Positions 1 to 26,300 are shown, numbered from the stretch's first letter. The stretch is 64,000 nucleotides of DNA from Mesostigma viride (GCA_009746045.1 RPFO01000348.1:1734801-1798800), one strand, 5' to 3'. Numbers and translations: made by a program. The notes: generated by a model not told the origin, from the letters alone.

Positions 1-847
1 CGGGCAGCCTTCAATTGGCATATGTTGTCTCATTGATGTTGTCTCATTGCGTTAATGGGTCAATTGTCTTAGTTTATATAATGTATATCTTGGGAAACTC
101 ATTGCTTCAATAAAATGCATGCTAGGCGCAATCAACCCCCACAAACACATCTGAAAACTGCACACTGCATCAAATGTATCCTAGACAAAAAAATGTATCC
201 TAATCCGGTAAAACCACCCTCGTGGCTCGTGGCTCGTGGCTCAATTAGTTTCATGTCTCCTTATCAGTGTTTGCTAGTTGCACGTCTCACTCCTAGTGTT
301 GCCTCATTAATTAGTGCGCTTGAGAGCTTCTTGAGACTTTTGCCCTTGATTCCATTGCGCTACGCTGACAGCAATTAATACGTACGGTTAAAACTGAAAA
401 CAACCACAAAATTAATAAGCACGCTGCGCTTAAAAAATGCGCTTGGAAGGGGGCTGCACTAGTCTTCTTGCCTTTCTACGGGAAGGAATCTGCACGCGTA
501 ATTGACGCTATACGGCGGTCGCTATACGGCGCTGCGGCCGTTTTCAGTTTGTAACCGGAGGAACAACCGTACACAGACCAGGTGAATACCGATGTGGGCC
601 CTGCGGGCGGGCTTAGGACTGGCCAATTACCAGGTAGACACCTCCTAGCTCCTATGGCAGGGTCCCCTTGTCCCGTCGCAACCCACTAGCAAACTTGCGC
701 GCGCCGGGCCGCACTGACGCGGCGCGACCCGGACCTACGCACATGACACCATTGCTTGAGGATGCAGGGCTTCTGGGATTATGGATCATGCGGTACTCCG
801 CATGCCCCGCATGATAGACAAGGAGAATTAATGGGCTGACGTCTGCG
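1..847. other. Flank without a supported gene
   Basis: I see no gene here. The stretch is moderately AT-rich on the left and GC-rich after about 470. Short open frames exist on both strands, but none has codon structure, splice context or family resemblance. A small GTGGCTC triplication lies near 223–241. It precedes a retroelement 3'-end fragment and lies downstream of the polymerase eta gene. Confidence 0.5.
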
Positions 848-1182
848 ATAAGCACCTTCCTGTCGGGGCATGCTCCTGTTTTATCCCCACGGGCCCCGCG
901 GCCCATCATGGCTAGAATGCAGGCCGGTAGAAGTCCGCAGGTGGAGGTTATTGCCCCTGAGGATAGCCGCTACACTACCGCCTCGTCTGCCATTACAGTA
1001 GAGGACATGCAGCTCAGATGACTGATCGAGGATGATATCCCTCTCTAGTGACTAAATGGTTGGGGCATGATGCATTCAGACGATATTTGTAACTTTTGTG
1101 TAATTATTTTCTAATGAGATTAGCATAGTACTCCGTGGCATGCATGCCCATGCGCATGACACACAAGTACTTACTTACTTAA
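848..1182 (+). mobile_element. LINE-like 3'-end fragment with (TTAC)n tail, copy 1
   Basis: This stretch is strongly similar to 42525–42872, and both copies are in the same orientation. They share a GC-rich block (GGGCCCCGCGGCCC), the segment encoding the end of a short open frame in the other copy, an AT-rich 3' portion (CTAATGAGATTAGCATAG), and a tail of TTAC repeats. A shared 3' end with a variable 5' end and a simple-repeat tail is typical of 5'-truncated non-LTR retrotransposons. The frame is broken here. The family assignment is inferred from architecture, since no reverse transcriptase is visible in this piece. Confidence 0.55.
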
Positions 1183-1319
1183 TAACCGTAGCGCAATGGA
1201 AGGGCAAAAGTCTCCGGCATCTCTCGATTAGTCCTCGTTAGTTGTCTCATTAACATAGTGAACGTGTTATTCAACGTGTTGTCCCATTCATATCTACTGT
1301 TCAATAGTTGTCTCATGAT

Positions 1320-1324
1320 TTACA
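1320..1324 (-). terminator. Possible TGTAA poly(A) signal of the polymerase eta gene
   Basis: Read on the minus strand, TGTAA lies about 65 nt beyond the stop codon of the polymerase eta gene. TGTAA is the usual polyadenylation signal of many chlorophyte algae. A five-base match is weak evidence alone, but the position is right. Confidence 0.3.
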
Positions 1325-1386
1325 CGCACCGGGTCGCATGGCCGGACATAAGTGCCAGCCCTCACTCTGTTATCAGTAAGATGCTT

Positions 1387-13648
<12,262 letters not shown>

Positions 13649-14395
13649 CGAGTACCACGTGCTCGTTTGTTCGGGCGCAGGGCCTCACAGACTCCACTGA
13701 TTCAAAATTCCCGATCCACACGGGTGCTTGGTTTGCATGCGCGCAATACAGACGGCTTGCAGAAATTGACTCGCAGGAGCCATCGGCTTACAGACACCAT
13801 AGCTCCAAAAGATTCTTCCTATCAAATCTACCTACTTCACACCAAACGCGATGTATTACAACGATTGAGGAGGTGCCATTATGAATTACGGCAGTCTTGC
13901 CTTCTGTCCACCTCGCTGCACATCTCCCCCGTGACGACGGCCTTGATGGCCGCTTTCTCCACGATAAGCTACCTTCCATGCATTCGAATAAACAGGCATT
14001 TTGACAATGCGCGGGCACGTTGAACTCGTCTAAAAAGCAGCCTACGTTCGTGTCCAGAAAAGCAGCAAACGAGCCACGTGATCCTCGCCGCGGGCGGGTT
14101 CCTGGCTGTTCGTGGCGGGTGCGCGTACTTCCCGCGGGAGATGCATCGGCTCGCCCACGCCGCGCTCTTTCTACTATCAAACAGTCCGCGTGGCACGCAA
14201 GCCCTGTTCCAGATATTCACTGTGATGCTGAATTGCGAAGAAACCATGGAGGCGACTACGTTGATGGAGCAGAGGAATAAGAAGAGCTAATATGCATCCC
14301 ATTCTAACTTTGCGTGGATCGCAAGCTTCGGTACAAAAGATGACGGCGCCAAAATGGCAGAGAATAGGTTGCTTTTACCACAATTATGATTAAGC
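13649..14395. promoter_or_regulatory. Candidate bidirectional promoter between polymerase eta and ligase 6
   Basis: The two start codons point away from each other across 747 bp containing no convincing coding exon, so both promoters should lie here or close by. GC-rich stretches (14080–14170) and CACGTG-type elements (CCACGTGCTCG near 13655, GCCACGTGATC near 14075) are present. I see no TATA box at a convincing distance from either start. Short open frames in this interval resemble nothing I know. The promoter role is inferred from layout only. Confidence 0.45.
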
Positions 14396-17300
14396 ATGCA
14401 GTCAGGTAGCTTCGGGTTTGTGCTCACCGAGGCTCCTGCTCATAAGCAGGTTCCTGGCACTCGCGTGATTGTTGACGGCTTCAGGCACACGCTGGCAAAA
14501 TGCCCTGTCCCGCTGTATTTCCTTAGTAAGTAATGAGTTAGCCTGCTTAGCGTTTATGCCGTCATTGCAACTTTAGTAACGGTCTATGCCCAAGATTTTA
14601 CGATGGTCTGAGGCAGCGCTTTTTTGCTGAGGTTTCAAGCACTTCAGTGTGCAGTGCTTGAGCTTCGTTGGATTGCATGGTGACGGGCATCGCATCTTTG
14701 AATTCGGTGTGGAAGACGTTTAGTTTTTGTAACTTGCCTACCTGTTTGTCGAGGCAGTGCTGGATATGTGTTAGGATGTATCGCCTGCTGGGTCGTTCTA
14801 CGTCTGGCCGCAACTTACGGTCCACCCGCTGTGTTTGATTTGCTCCCTTTGCGATTCACGGTGTTGCCACGAGCAGCGCACTACCACTCCGACCATTATA
14901 CCGGGATCACCGAGAACTGGAACCGGTATGTGCCACGTGTCTTCCCGGGCTGTGGTCGTCATGTTCATCCACCGTTTATCGAGACAGTGTCAGACAGTTT
15001 ATGAAGACGGTTATATCGAAACAGCTACATCGTAATCAGCTGTTATTTATATTTTTCTGGCATTGCTGCTAGTTTGGGTTTGATTAATACGCTGCCCGAC
15101 TCGCTACATGCCTCTTCTGAACATTTCATTCCTAGACGCTTCTGACTGCTGACACCCAGCTGCAGCAGCGGCGACCGAGTTTGCGGATCCCTTCCTCTCT
15201 TGCTCTCCCTCTCCCTCTCCCATACGGCTTGATTGCCCATCTGGACCCCTCTGAGTCCGCACAGTGAGGAGGGATTCCCCACCAACGTGGCATGCTTGCG
15301 CGTCACCCCTTGGTCATTCCTTCGCCATCTGTTCTGCATTCATCGTGCCCACCTGCATGCAACGTTTTCTGCATGCATCGTGTTCTGCGTGCATCGTGTT
15401 CTGTGTGCATCATGTCCACGTAGACTTGTCTCGACTCCTGCCTCGGTTGCCTGCGGATTTGCTCGGCGTACACGCAACCCTTTATTCCTTGCTGAAACTT
15501 TTTCTTCATTCTCCACCCCTTCATCACCCCTTGTCCAACCCTTCGTCACCGCTCTCCCAACAACCTTGCAACGGCCGCAGCGGCGTCATCCACTGCTCCC
15601 CCATCACAGCACGCCTCGTCTCCACGCACCTGCTCTTTACCCCCCGCCTCGTGAGGGCGTTGCCGATGCGACAGGAGACCCAGGTTGATGACGGCCTGAC
15701 CGTGACGTTGATTGGTACGTGGCATGGCCCATATTGTGTGCGGCGTTGTTCTTGTCCCCTGCATCTCCAAGCCCTAGACCCTAGACATAAGGGGATGATG
15801 GCCTGTCCTCGAGGCTGCTTGGTACCACGAAGCGGCTTTGGTCCTGTTCCACTACTTTCTTGGTCCTATCTAACATTTTCGGTGCTGCTTGGTACCACGA
15901 AGCGGCTTTGGTCCTGTTCCACTACTATCTTGGCCCCATCTAATATTTTCGGTGCTGCTTGGTATCATGACAGGGCTTTGGTCCTGTTCCACTACTTTCT
16001 TGGTCCTATCTAACATTTTCGGTGGATGGCATCATTGTTATTGGTACTGCTTGTTTTCTGTGGTGTCACCGTTGCCTGCTCAACCTTGGTTGTTTGTCAT
16101 GATGATGCCAGATGCCTGCTGTCTGGACGTGGCGTGTTAAAGGCCCAGTACTACAGAAATTGGCGTTTAAGTGGATGACTTCAGTCTTATAGACACTCGC
16201 GTTAAACAATATCTGTGTCTTATTCGGCTCTCTTTGTAGAACCCTTTAATTTTGCACTTGAAGCCCTCAAGACAGCCAGCGAAGCATGATTGGTTGAGCC
16301 CAAGAGTGTGTCGTGTGCCCACTGTGTATGATCTGTATGACTGTGTCCCTATGCGCATGACTGTGTCCACCTGTGAGATTCTGCCAATAGTGTCCCGGAC
16401 TTGGCGTAGAGACGCGTCGTAGGTATACTGCATGATGCGCGCTGTGAAGAGTAAGGCTTTGCGGGGGCAGTCCCTCCATGAACAGGGAAGAGTCAAATTT
16501 CCTCGTTACAGGGGTTTGATTAGACAAGCTCAGCCACAGAATAGCGAGCTTGGTTTGCCATTGATGCCGGCGCACTCATAAGCTATCGCCACGTCAGCAC
16601 CGCCACGCGTGGTTGCGAAAGGGTGCGACGGCGACTGCCGGACTCTTGTGTGGCATGTGTGGGTAGGGTACTTGGCTACTTGGCCACTCTCTGTGCAGCA
16701 ATAATACCTATGACACGAGAATAGTTATGTGCAGCTACCTCAGTGCAACTACCTCGGTGCAGTTACAGGGCCACACTCGGCAGCAGCGGATGCTGCACAT
16801 AAAAAATATCAGAATCGGATTTACTCACAATCCGGCTACCTGGAGGAAGGCTTGCCTTGAGAAGCTTTAGACTGGAACCCATTGGTCACTATACTGGTCA
16901 CTATGGCCCTATGGCGGTTGCCTTACGAAGCCGTTGTTGCCGCCTGTCTTGTAAATGTGATACAATACTAGAATGGGAATGGGAATGGGCTGAAAGGCGG
17001 CTGGAAGGGCCACCGGGGCCAGTGCTGCATTGTCCCTGCGTGGCCCTTGGCTGATGGACCATGGAAGCCCAAGTGCCCCTTGTATTGCGCCACACAATTT
17101 TTTTAGCCATTTTTCTCGTGGCATAGGCAATCCCCTGACTGGATCGGAGGATGGAAGCATTAGCTTTCATAAAGACACTAACAGTGTAGTCTCCAGGGAT
17201 GCTTCTGTCGCATTCTCCTCATCCATTTGCTCAGTCTACTTGTCCACGGCTGAGTAGACAAGGGTTCATGTCGAGGATGCTCTTGGTTGTGTATCAAGGC

Positions 17301-20300
17301 TGGTGTTACCTTACCTTACCTCACCTTGCATGCTGACCTCTTCGCACATGGGCTTCTGACCTTATGTCCTCTTGGGAGGTGATGCCATCGGCGTGTGCCC
17401 CTCTCAAATCTGACGTCATCATCCTGGCACCTGGCGTCATCGTCACACATCTTTAGAGGCCAATCACTGCCCTGGTGCGGCCATGCTCCTATTCAAGAGG
17501 TCGACAACGGAAGGGACCCTGTTGTACCTGCACTCAGGGTGCGTTGCGGATGCCAGCCAGGGAGGGCGGTGGTTGTGGTGGGCCATTCGGTGGCCATAGG
17601 GTGCCAAAGCGCATCGTATACGTAGCCATCGAATGCCCATCTGGGCTTCATGCGGTGGCTGTAGGGTGCCCCTCCCCTTTACATGCCTATTTGTGCCACT
17701 CGCCTTCACATGCCGCACACGTTGCTCTTTGGACACCCTGGCGGCTCAAGGCAGTGCCCATGACCCAAGCAGCTTTCTTTATGTAGGGGAAGGTTGCGGG
17801 CCGTTTTGCTGCTCTCTCATTTAGCTGCTTTGTGTGTGTGTGTTTGCTTATTCCTCTCTTGCATGTGTGTTGCGTTGGTCATCGGCATCACATGTGAGGG
17901 CGTTTGTACTGGATGATTCATGTCTACCCGGTTGGCAAGGCTGTACCAGGTGATAGGGGCACACTCAGTTCTTGCCTCGGTGACGACGTGGTTGGTCAAT
18001 CTGGTCTGGCCATCCGGGTGGCCATGTGGGTTGCTGGCATGGTTGGTGACACAGGCAGTGCTATGTGTGGCGTGGTCTAGCATAGCATGCGCTCATCAGA
18101 CAGGCCAAGAGCCAGCGGACCGATGGCCTTCTTGCAAATGGGCAAACAAGCTGCTATGGCTAGAGCTGCCTGTTGCTTTATTTTTCTTACCTACGTCCGA
18201 AAACTACATTGCCAGCGTTTGTTTCAAGGGCCCCATGTGCGTGTAATACTGGCATACAATTGCGCACTTTATACCTGCATTCTGTAGTGCGCCCAATGGC
18301 ATATCTTTTACCTGCATTCTGTAGTGCATTCAATGGCATGTCTTTGGTGCACTATGGGCTTTCTGCTTCACCTGTTCAGCTCTCTTTACGCGTATCTCCC
18401 TTCCATCGCTGATGCCCTGCTTGTTTTATCCCCCATTCCCTGATGCTGCTTGATCGTGACTTAGCACTGCTGGCTGCATCCCCCCACCCCCCAACACTGC
18501 TGGCTGCATCCCCCACCCCCCAACACTGCTGGCTGCATCCCCCACCCCCCAACACTGCTGGCTGCATCCCCCACCCCCCAACACTGCTGGCTTTCCTTCA
18601 ATGCTGCTTGCTTCATTCCCCAATGCTGCTGGCTTCATTCCCCAACCCTCCCCTTTCCCGTTGCAGTGACATGCGCTATGCCGATTGGATGGCGCACGAC
18701 CCGCTTCTGCGGCAGTGCAAGGGCGCCGCCGCGCTATATTTAGACACCACGTACTGCAACCCGCGCTACCAGTTCCCGCCCCAGAGCGAGGCGGTCGCAT
18801 ACGTGGCTACCACAGTCCGCAACGTCATGCTGGCCCAGGGACTGCTGCAGGCGGATGGTGCTGGCACATCAAAGGAGGACGCCAGTACAGCTGCCAAGCT
18901 GGAGGATGATGCGGATGCAGATGCCAGCAGAAAGCAAAATGGCGGGGGCAGCCAACGGCCTTCTAGGAGGCAAGGACTGCGGTCGGGGTCATCCTCGCAG
19001 GTGGTGGACAAGACAGTGAACAAGGCGGTCGACAAGTTGGAGGACAAGCCAGCGAACACGGCGGGGGAGGAGGAGGGGCCAGGGCAGACCCAGGGGAAGC
19101 GCACGCTGTTCCTTATCTCCACGTAAGGCCCGGATTTATTACAGACACTCACCCTTGTGAAGCACCAACGCACGAACACACCCTTGTGAAGCACCAACGC
19201 ACATTTATGACAGCTCAACATATACAGGCACATGGTCCTCTTCCTCGCCTCCACAGCGCCCAGTTGGCATTTCACGTGCGTATGCAGAACAACGTTTTGT
19301 TTATCCCGCGTGCCAAATCGTTTTAGTTTCTCAACCTTTTGTATCTTGGGCAGCATGTTAGTGCCAGTCACGTGGACAGGTCGCTGATGTGTCGATGCCC
19401 ACTTTGTTCTGCTTGGGCATGCTTGTTGTCCCTATCCTGCTTGCTGAACGTGTGATTGTTTTAACCGTCCGCACCTCCTAGCTTGTGCTCTTGTCGACCG
19501 CTGGGTCTGTGCGCATACAATAGGGCACAGCCGCATGTGCCGCTGCTCAATGGAACCAACTTTTAACCCGTTTCTGTTTCGCCACGGAATAGAGGTGCGC
19601 GACTATGAAGGCACTTTTGAAAAACTCACAGATATGGATGCAAAGGATATGAACGTGGGTGAACAGGTTTTGTTGTGGGACGGGGTAAGCGTTATTGCAC
19701 ACACACACACGACCATCATGTGCGCGTATCTCCCATGCGTGTGTGGTCACCATTCTTCTTGAGCACACCTTTTGGCCAAACAGATGAAATATTGTTCTTC
19801 AAAGTTATCCAACCTGAATTCTTTGTTCGTGCACTTCTGTCCCCCAAATGACTGTTTTTGCTCTTCAGGATGCCTAATCTCACACCGCATCTGGCTGAGT
19901 CACCTCAGGCCTCGGGACAGGCAGTAATGTTCTCTCAAACCCGCTTACGACGCGGCGCCGCAGCGTCTGCTTTGTGTCAGGCCACTTCTTGTTGTATTGC
20001 ACCCACAGTTGGGCCTGCGCCATGATGCAGAGGGAGTCCTCTGTGGCCTGCCCGCTTGAGGCAGTGGGAGAAGCTAGGGCGCCCTCCCTCCTCCTGGTCG
20101 AGTGTGGGGGTTAAGAGGTTCTATTATTGATGCCCACGTGACGCTGCCACGCGCTCTTACTTTTAGGTTTAACCTAGCTGAGCTGAGCTTCCTGGCGGCC
20201 GCGTGTGCGCCTGGCCATCCCTTACCGTGTCGTGCTTGCCACCATCGATCAGCTACGTCATTGGCAAGGAGAAGGTGCTACATGCGGTGGCCCAGGCGTG

Positions 20301-23300
20301 CGGCTGCCTGATTTATGTCGACCAGGTAAGGGGATGCATTCTGTTCCTCATGGGTATTGTTTTTAGGGGGGCATATGGGAGGATGTCGCTTGTGACCGTT
20401 TTTTAAAACACCCCTGGTCCCCGATGGGGTCATCGACGCGACCTGCAGTCTCATAGTAAATCATTACACATGATATACCTGGCTGAATGCATTGGCCTAC
20501 GCCATGCCAAAGAGACCTTATGCTAGCTAGGTCTTGCCCCTGTATATGCATATTTGTTTCCCCAAGTAATGCCTTGTGCTTCATGCTCTCTTATATTTAC
20601 GCTGAATAAGAGGTATATCCTTATATATCGATCCTGTTAGGATCTATATGCACCTATGACGTATCCTGACCTGTTGGTCTGTGCTTCGCCTCTTGGTGCC
20701 CCCCCCTTGCTTCCGCCATCCACGGCAATGGTCTTCCTCCCTTGGCTCCGTGACAATTTCGGGTGGATGGGCATGGACTGCGCCCCTGGTCGGCCAGCGC
20801 AAGCTGGAGTACCTAAAGTGTCTGGAGCTGGATTACGTGTCCATTTTCACTACGGAGCCCTCTGCCACGCCCGTGCATGTCACGTCCTGGGGGGTCCTGG
20901 GAGAGGTGAGCCCACGCAGCCTTGTTACCTAAGCCGTCAGCCATGTAGTATAACATAACTTTGCCGTACATATGAAATAATCAGGGGGATTTTTGCAATC
21001 AAAGTCACCCTTCAAGTTACTTTGCATCTTGAAGAGCTTGCCTCGTTCCACTTGTGCGGTGATCCTGCCAGTTGCTCAATGATTGTAGGATCAGCCAGCG
21101 TCTAGGCATGGGTGTGGCAGCCCACGGTCAGTGGGCCCATTAGTTTTGAATTCAGCTCTGTAATTGGTGGAGTTTGCAAGCTAGCATGATCTATTCCTAT
21201 GGTGCTAGGCAGCTATATGCTTTAATTACGAGGTGACGTAGTCACGTGCTTTGAATTAACGTATGTTAAGCTTGGCGTATCGTCGGAGGAGATGATATAG
21301 CTTTCATGTGAGTTGGCTTGTGCATCCGCGGTAGACATGTTCTCTCATGGGCCCATCGTTTACAACATGTCATTTTGGATGCGCCCAGGGAGCAAGGTAT
21401 TGCGCTGCTGGCTGAGAGGCGATGGGTGCCTGTTTGGACCAGCCTTCATCTGTTTTGCACGCTAGACGCTTTGCCTGTTTGTTTCTTTGCGTTCTGTTGA
21501 GATGTGTAAAGATGACGTTGGCATCTTACATGTCTGGTTAGCGAACAAGATTAACTACTACGAATCAATCAATCACCTGCTGACTGCACGTACGGAAGTG
21601 ATGATAACCCGAGGCGCAGGCTTGCAGATATCATACTGCCTGTAGAGTAACTGCATGCAGTAGAACAGGTACTTACATGTAGTAAAATAGACAGTTGCTT
21701 TGACCATGGGCGGGGGATATTTATAGTAGACTTACATATAGTAGAATCTATCCATAGTAGATCTATTTATAGTAGATCCAAGCAGGCTGGGTGACAGGAC
21801 GGTGGCACCTTTCGTCTGTGGTCATGATGACCGTAGGCATGAGTGGGAGAAAAGGCAAGTAGTAGGGTCGATGAGCACTTGGTGATGGGGCCAGCTAGGG
21901 GTGCCTAACAGTAACCCAGCTGGCTGACAGACAAAGCTTAGTTCTATTGAATTGTCTAGATAGATTGCTCTGTTGAAATAGAATGGTAAATAGTATCTCT
22001 AGTAGCAGAATGGTATTGCCAAAACAGATTAGTCTGCGGTTTGCATGCTGCCTAGTTTGTCTTTGTCTGTACGCGCGTCTGTTGCTGGCCCATCGGATGC
22101 TCGTGAGTGTGGAATGTCAATAGCTTACCAAAAGGATATTAGCAGCATATCAACAGCGATATTTGCAGCGTATTAGTAGCGATACTAGCAGCAGCATGCT
22201 AGACATGCCATCCTGTGCCTGTCCTTGTCCACACCAGCCGCTGTGCATCTCTCATCTCCGCTGCTTGTGGCAAACCTGCATGTGCGCCAACATATACATG
22301 CCAGGTTTGGCCCTATTTCCGGCCCAACTGGAAGACCATGGCGGAGTACCTTGCAGAGCACCCCCAGTTTGACAGCTGCGTCGGATTCGTGCCTACTGGA
22401 TGGTCAGTTGTGTGGGTGGTGGACCCTGAATCTTAAACCCTAAACCCTTATACCTTCACAGTTGTTTTTCGCCTGGATGACACATGCTTCCCGTGATGTC
22501 GTTCTATTCATTTCGTTTCCTTGTGTGCATATCCAACGGCCTGACCGCGTGCTTAATGTTCGCTAGTGCGTTTGAAGTGTGGCCAGAACTACCTGCCAGA
22601 AGTAGTGTAGCATCGTGTTAAGGTATGTAGTCGTGTATTGGTGTTATCCTGCCTTGATCCCCCTCGCGGACACCAGCACACGCATTCTACATCGCATAGA
22701 CCTTGATGTCCCTGATAGACAGTCGAATATGGCAGCGATAGAATCAGGCAGCATACATGTAGCACAAGCTTTTTCGCGTGGATGTGCTTTTGTAGTCGCG
22801 GGGGGGAGTTAAGACAGCCAATCTGCCTGGATCGGTCCATGCTAACATGAATGGTATTGTTTTAGCTGGCATCGTGCACATCCGGCCTAGTCAGGGTACT
22901 GCACTATACAGGTCTAACATACCCTAGCTGCCTGTTTTGCTCATATCGTATACCAAGGGCGATGGAATGAGGCCTGTGGGGGTGCCAAAGGGCGCTTCCC
23001 TCCTTCCCACCCCACCCCACTGCGCCCCTACCCACCTCCACGTGCACATTAGTCGCATTATCTCTGCGCAGTGAGGCTGAGGCGATGTGACCATCTCAGC
23101 GCTTACTGGCAGTGTGTGTGCTTGGGTGTGTATGTGTGTGGGCGAGGGGTGGGAGGGGGGGGCCTCTCACCCCTCTCTGTGGGTTTGTGGGTTTGTGGGT
23201 TTGTGGGTTTGTGGGTTTGTGGGTTTGTGGGTTTGTGGGTTTGTGGGTTTGTGGGTTTGTGGGTTTGTGGGTTTGTGGGTTTGTGGGTTTGTGGGTTTGT

Positions 23301-26300
23301 GGGTTTGTGGGTTTGTGGGTTTGTGGGTTTGTGGGTTTGTGGGTTTGTGGGTTTGTGGGTTTGTGGGTTTGCGGGTTTGCGGGTTTGTGGGTTTGTGGGT
23401 TTGCGGGTTTGCGGGTTTGCGGGTTTGCGGGTTTGCGGGTTTGCGGGTTTGTGGGTTTGTGGGTTTGTGGGTTTGTGGGTTTGTGGGTGAGTGGGTTGGT
23501 GGGTTTGTGGGTTTGTGGGTTTGTGGGTTTATGGGTTTGTGGGTTTGTGGGTTTGTGGGTTTGTGGGTTTGTGGGTTTGTGGGTTTGTGGGTTTGTGGGT
23601 TTGTGGGTTTGTGGGTTTGTGGGTTTGTGGGTTTGTGGGTTTGAGGGTTTGTGGGTTTGTGGGTTTGTGGGTTTGTGGGTTTGTGGGTTTGTGGGTTTGT
23701 GGGTTTGTGGGTTTGTGGGTTTGTGGGTTTGTGGGTTTGTGGGTTTGTGGGTTTGTGGGTTTGTGGGTTTGTGGGTTTGTGGGTTTGTGGGTTTGTGGGT
23801 TTGTGGGTTTGTGGGTTTGTGGGTTTGTGGGTTTGTGGGTTTGTGGGTTTGTGGGTTTGTGGGTTTGTGGGTTTGTGGGTTTGTGGGTTTGTGGGTTTGT
23901 GGGTTTGTGGGTTTGTGGGTTTGTGGGTTTGTGGGTTTGTGGGTTTGTGGGTTTGTGGGTTTGTGGGTTTGTGGGTTTGTGGGTTTGTGGGTTTGTGGGT
24001 TTGTGGGTTTGTGGGTTTGTGGGTTTGTGGGTTTGTGGGTTTGTGGGTTTGTGGGTTTGTGGGTTTGTGGGTTTGTGGGTTTGTGGGTTTGTGGGTTTGT
24101 GGGTTTGTGGGTTTGTGGGTTTGTGGGTTTGTGGGTTTGTGGGTTTGTGGGTTTGTGGGTTTGTGGGTTTGTGGGTTTGTGGGTTTGTGGGTTTGTGGGT
24201 TTGTGGGTTTGTGGGTTTGTGGGTTTGTGGGTTTGTGGGTTTGTGGGTTTGTGGGTTTGTGGGTTTGTGGGTTTGTGGGTTTGTGGGTTTGTGGGTTTGT
24301 GGGTTTGTGGGTTTGTGGGTTTGTGGGTTTGTGGGTTTGTGGGTTTGTGGGTTTGTGGGTTTGTGGGTTTGTGGGTTTGTGGGTTTGCGGGTTTGCGGGT
24401 TTGTGGGTTTGTGGGTTTGCGGGTTTGCGGGTTTGCGGGTTTGCGGGTTTGCGGGTTTGCGGGTTTGTGGGTTTGTGGGTTTGTGGGTTTGTGGGTTTGT
24501 GGGTGAGTGGGTTTGTGGGTTTGTGGGTTTGTGGGTGAGTGGGTTGGTGGGTTTGTGGGTTTGTGGGTTTGTGGGTTTATGGGTTTGTGGGTTTGTGGGT
24601 TTGTGGGTTTGTGGGTTTGTGGGTTTGTGGGTTTGTGGGTTTGTGGGTTTGTGGGTTTGTGGGTTTGTGGGTTTGTGGGTTTGTGGGTTTGAGGGTTTGT
24701 GGGTTTGTGGGTTTGTGGGTTTGTGGGTTTGTGGGTTTGTGGGTTTGTGGGTTTGTGGGTTTGTGGGTTTGTGGGTTTGTGGGTTTGTGGGTTTGTGGGT
24801 TTGTGGGTTTGTGGGTTTGTGGGTTTGTGGGTTTGTGGGTTTGTGGGTTTGTGGGTTTGTGGGTTTGTGGGTTTGTGGGTTTGTGGATTTGTGGGTTTGT
24901 GGGTTTGTGGGTTTGTGGGTTTGTGGGTTTGTGGGTTTGTGGGTTTGTGGGTTTGTGGGTTTGTGGGTTTGTGGGTTTGTGGGTTTGTGGGTTTGTGGGT
25001 TTGTGGGTTTGTGGGTTTGCGGGTTTGCGGGTTTGCGGGTTTGCGGGTTTGCGGGTTTGCGGGTTTGTGGGTTTGTGGGTTTGTGGGTTTGTGGGTTTGT
25101 GGGTGAGTGGGTTGGTGGGTTTGTGGGTTTGTGGGTTTGTGGGTTTATGGGTTTGTGGGTTTGTGGGTTTGTGGGTTTGTGGGTTTGTGGGTTTGTGGGT
25201 TTGTGGGTTTGTGGGTTTGTGGGTTTGTGGGTTTGTGGGTTTGTGGGTTTGTGGGTTTGAGGGTTTGTGGGTTTGTGGGTTTGTGGGTTTGTGGGTTTGT
25301 GGGTTTGTGGGTTTGTGGGTTTGTGGGTTTGTGGGTTTGTGGGTTTGTGGGTTTGTGGGTTTGTGGGTTTGTGGGTTTGTGGGTTTGTGGGTTTGTGGGT
25401 TTGTGGGTTTGTGGGTTTGTGGGTTTGTGGGTTTGTGGGTTTGTGGGTTTGTGGGTTTGTGGGTTTGTGGGTTTGTGGGTTTGTGGGTTTGTGGGTTTGT
25501 GGGTTTGTGGGTTTGTGGGTTTGTGGGTTTGTGGGTTTGTGGGTTTGTGGGTTTGTGGGTTTGTGGGTTTGTGGGTTTGTGGGTTTGTGGGTTTGTGGGT
25601 TTGTGGGTTTGTGGGTTTGTGGGTTTGTGGGTTTGTGGGTTTGTGGGTTTGTGGGTTTGTGGGTTTGTGGGTTTGTGGGTTTGTGGGTTTGTGGGTTTGT
25701 GGGTTTGTGGGTTTGTGGGTTTGTGGGTTTGTGGGTTTGTGGGTTTGTGGGTTTGTGGGTTTGTGGGTTTGTGGGTTTGTGGGTTTGTGGGTTTGTGGGT
25801 TTGTGGGTTTGTGGGTTTGTGGGTTTGTGGGTTTGTGGGTTTGTGGGTTTGTGGGTTTGTGGGTTTGTGGGTTTGTGGGTTTGTGGGTTTGTGGGTTTGT
25901 GGGTTTGTGGGTTTGTGGGTTTGTGGGTTTGTGGGTTTGTGGGTTTGTGGGTTTGTGGGTTTGTGGGTTTGTGGGTTTGTGGGTTTGTGGGTTTGTGGGT
26001 TTGTGGGTTTGTGGGTTTGTGGGTTTGTGGGTTTGTGGGTTTGTGGGTTTGTGGGTTTGTGGGTTTGTGGGTTTGTGGGTTTGTGGGTTTGTGGGTTTGT
26101 GGGTTTGTGGGTTTGTGGGTTTGTGGGTTTGTGGGTTTGTGGGTTTGTGGGTTTGTGGGTTTGTGGGTTTGTGGGTTTGTGGGTTTGTGGGTTTGTGGGT
26201 TTGTGGGTTTGTGGGTTTGTGGGTTTGTGGGTTTGTGGGTTTGTGGGTTTGTGGGTTTGTGGGTTTGTGGGTTTGTGGGTTTGTGGGTTTGTGGGTTTGT

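Noticed and set aside
13667-14290. Possible extra 5' exons of LIG6 or a small divergent gene (open frames at 13667–14023 and 14078–14290)
   Set aside because: The ATG at 14396 reads directly into the conserved [11 protein letters not shown] start with an in-frame stop upstream, so no extra exon is needed. The open frames resemble nothing.
14292-14330. Alternative LIG6 first exon with an ATG at 14292 spliced to 14450
   Set aside because: Phase would fit, but the donor is poor and the unspliced start at 14396 is simpler.
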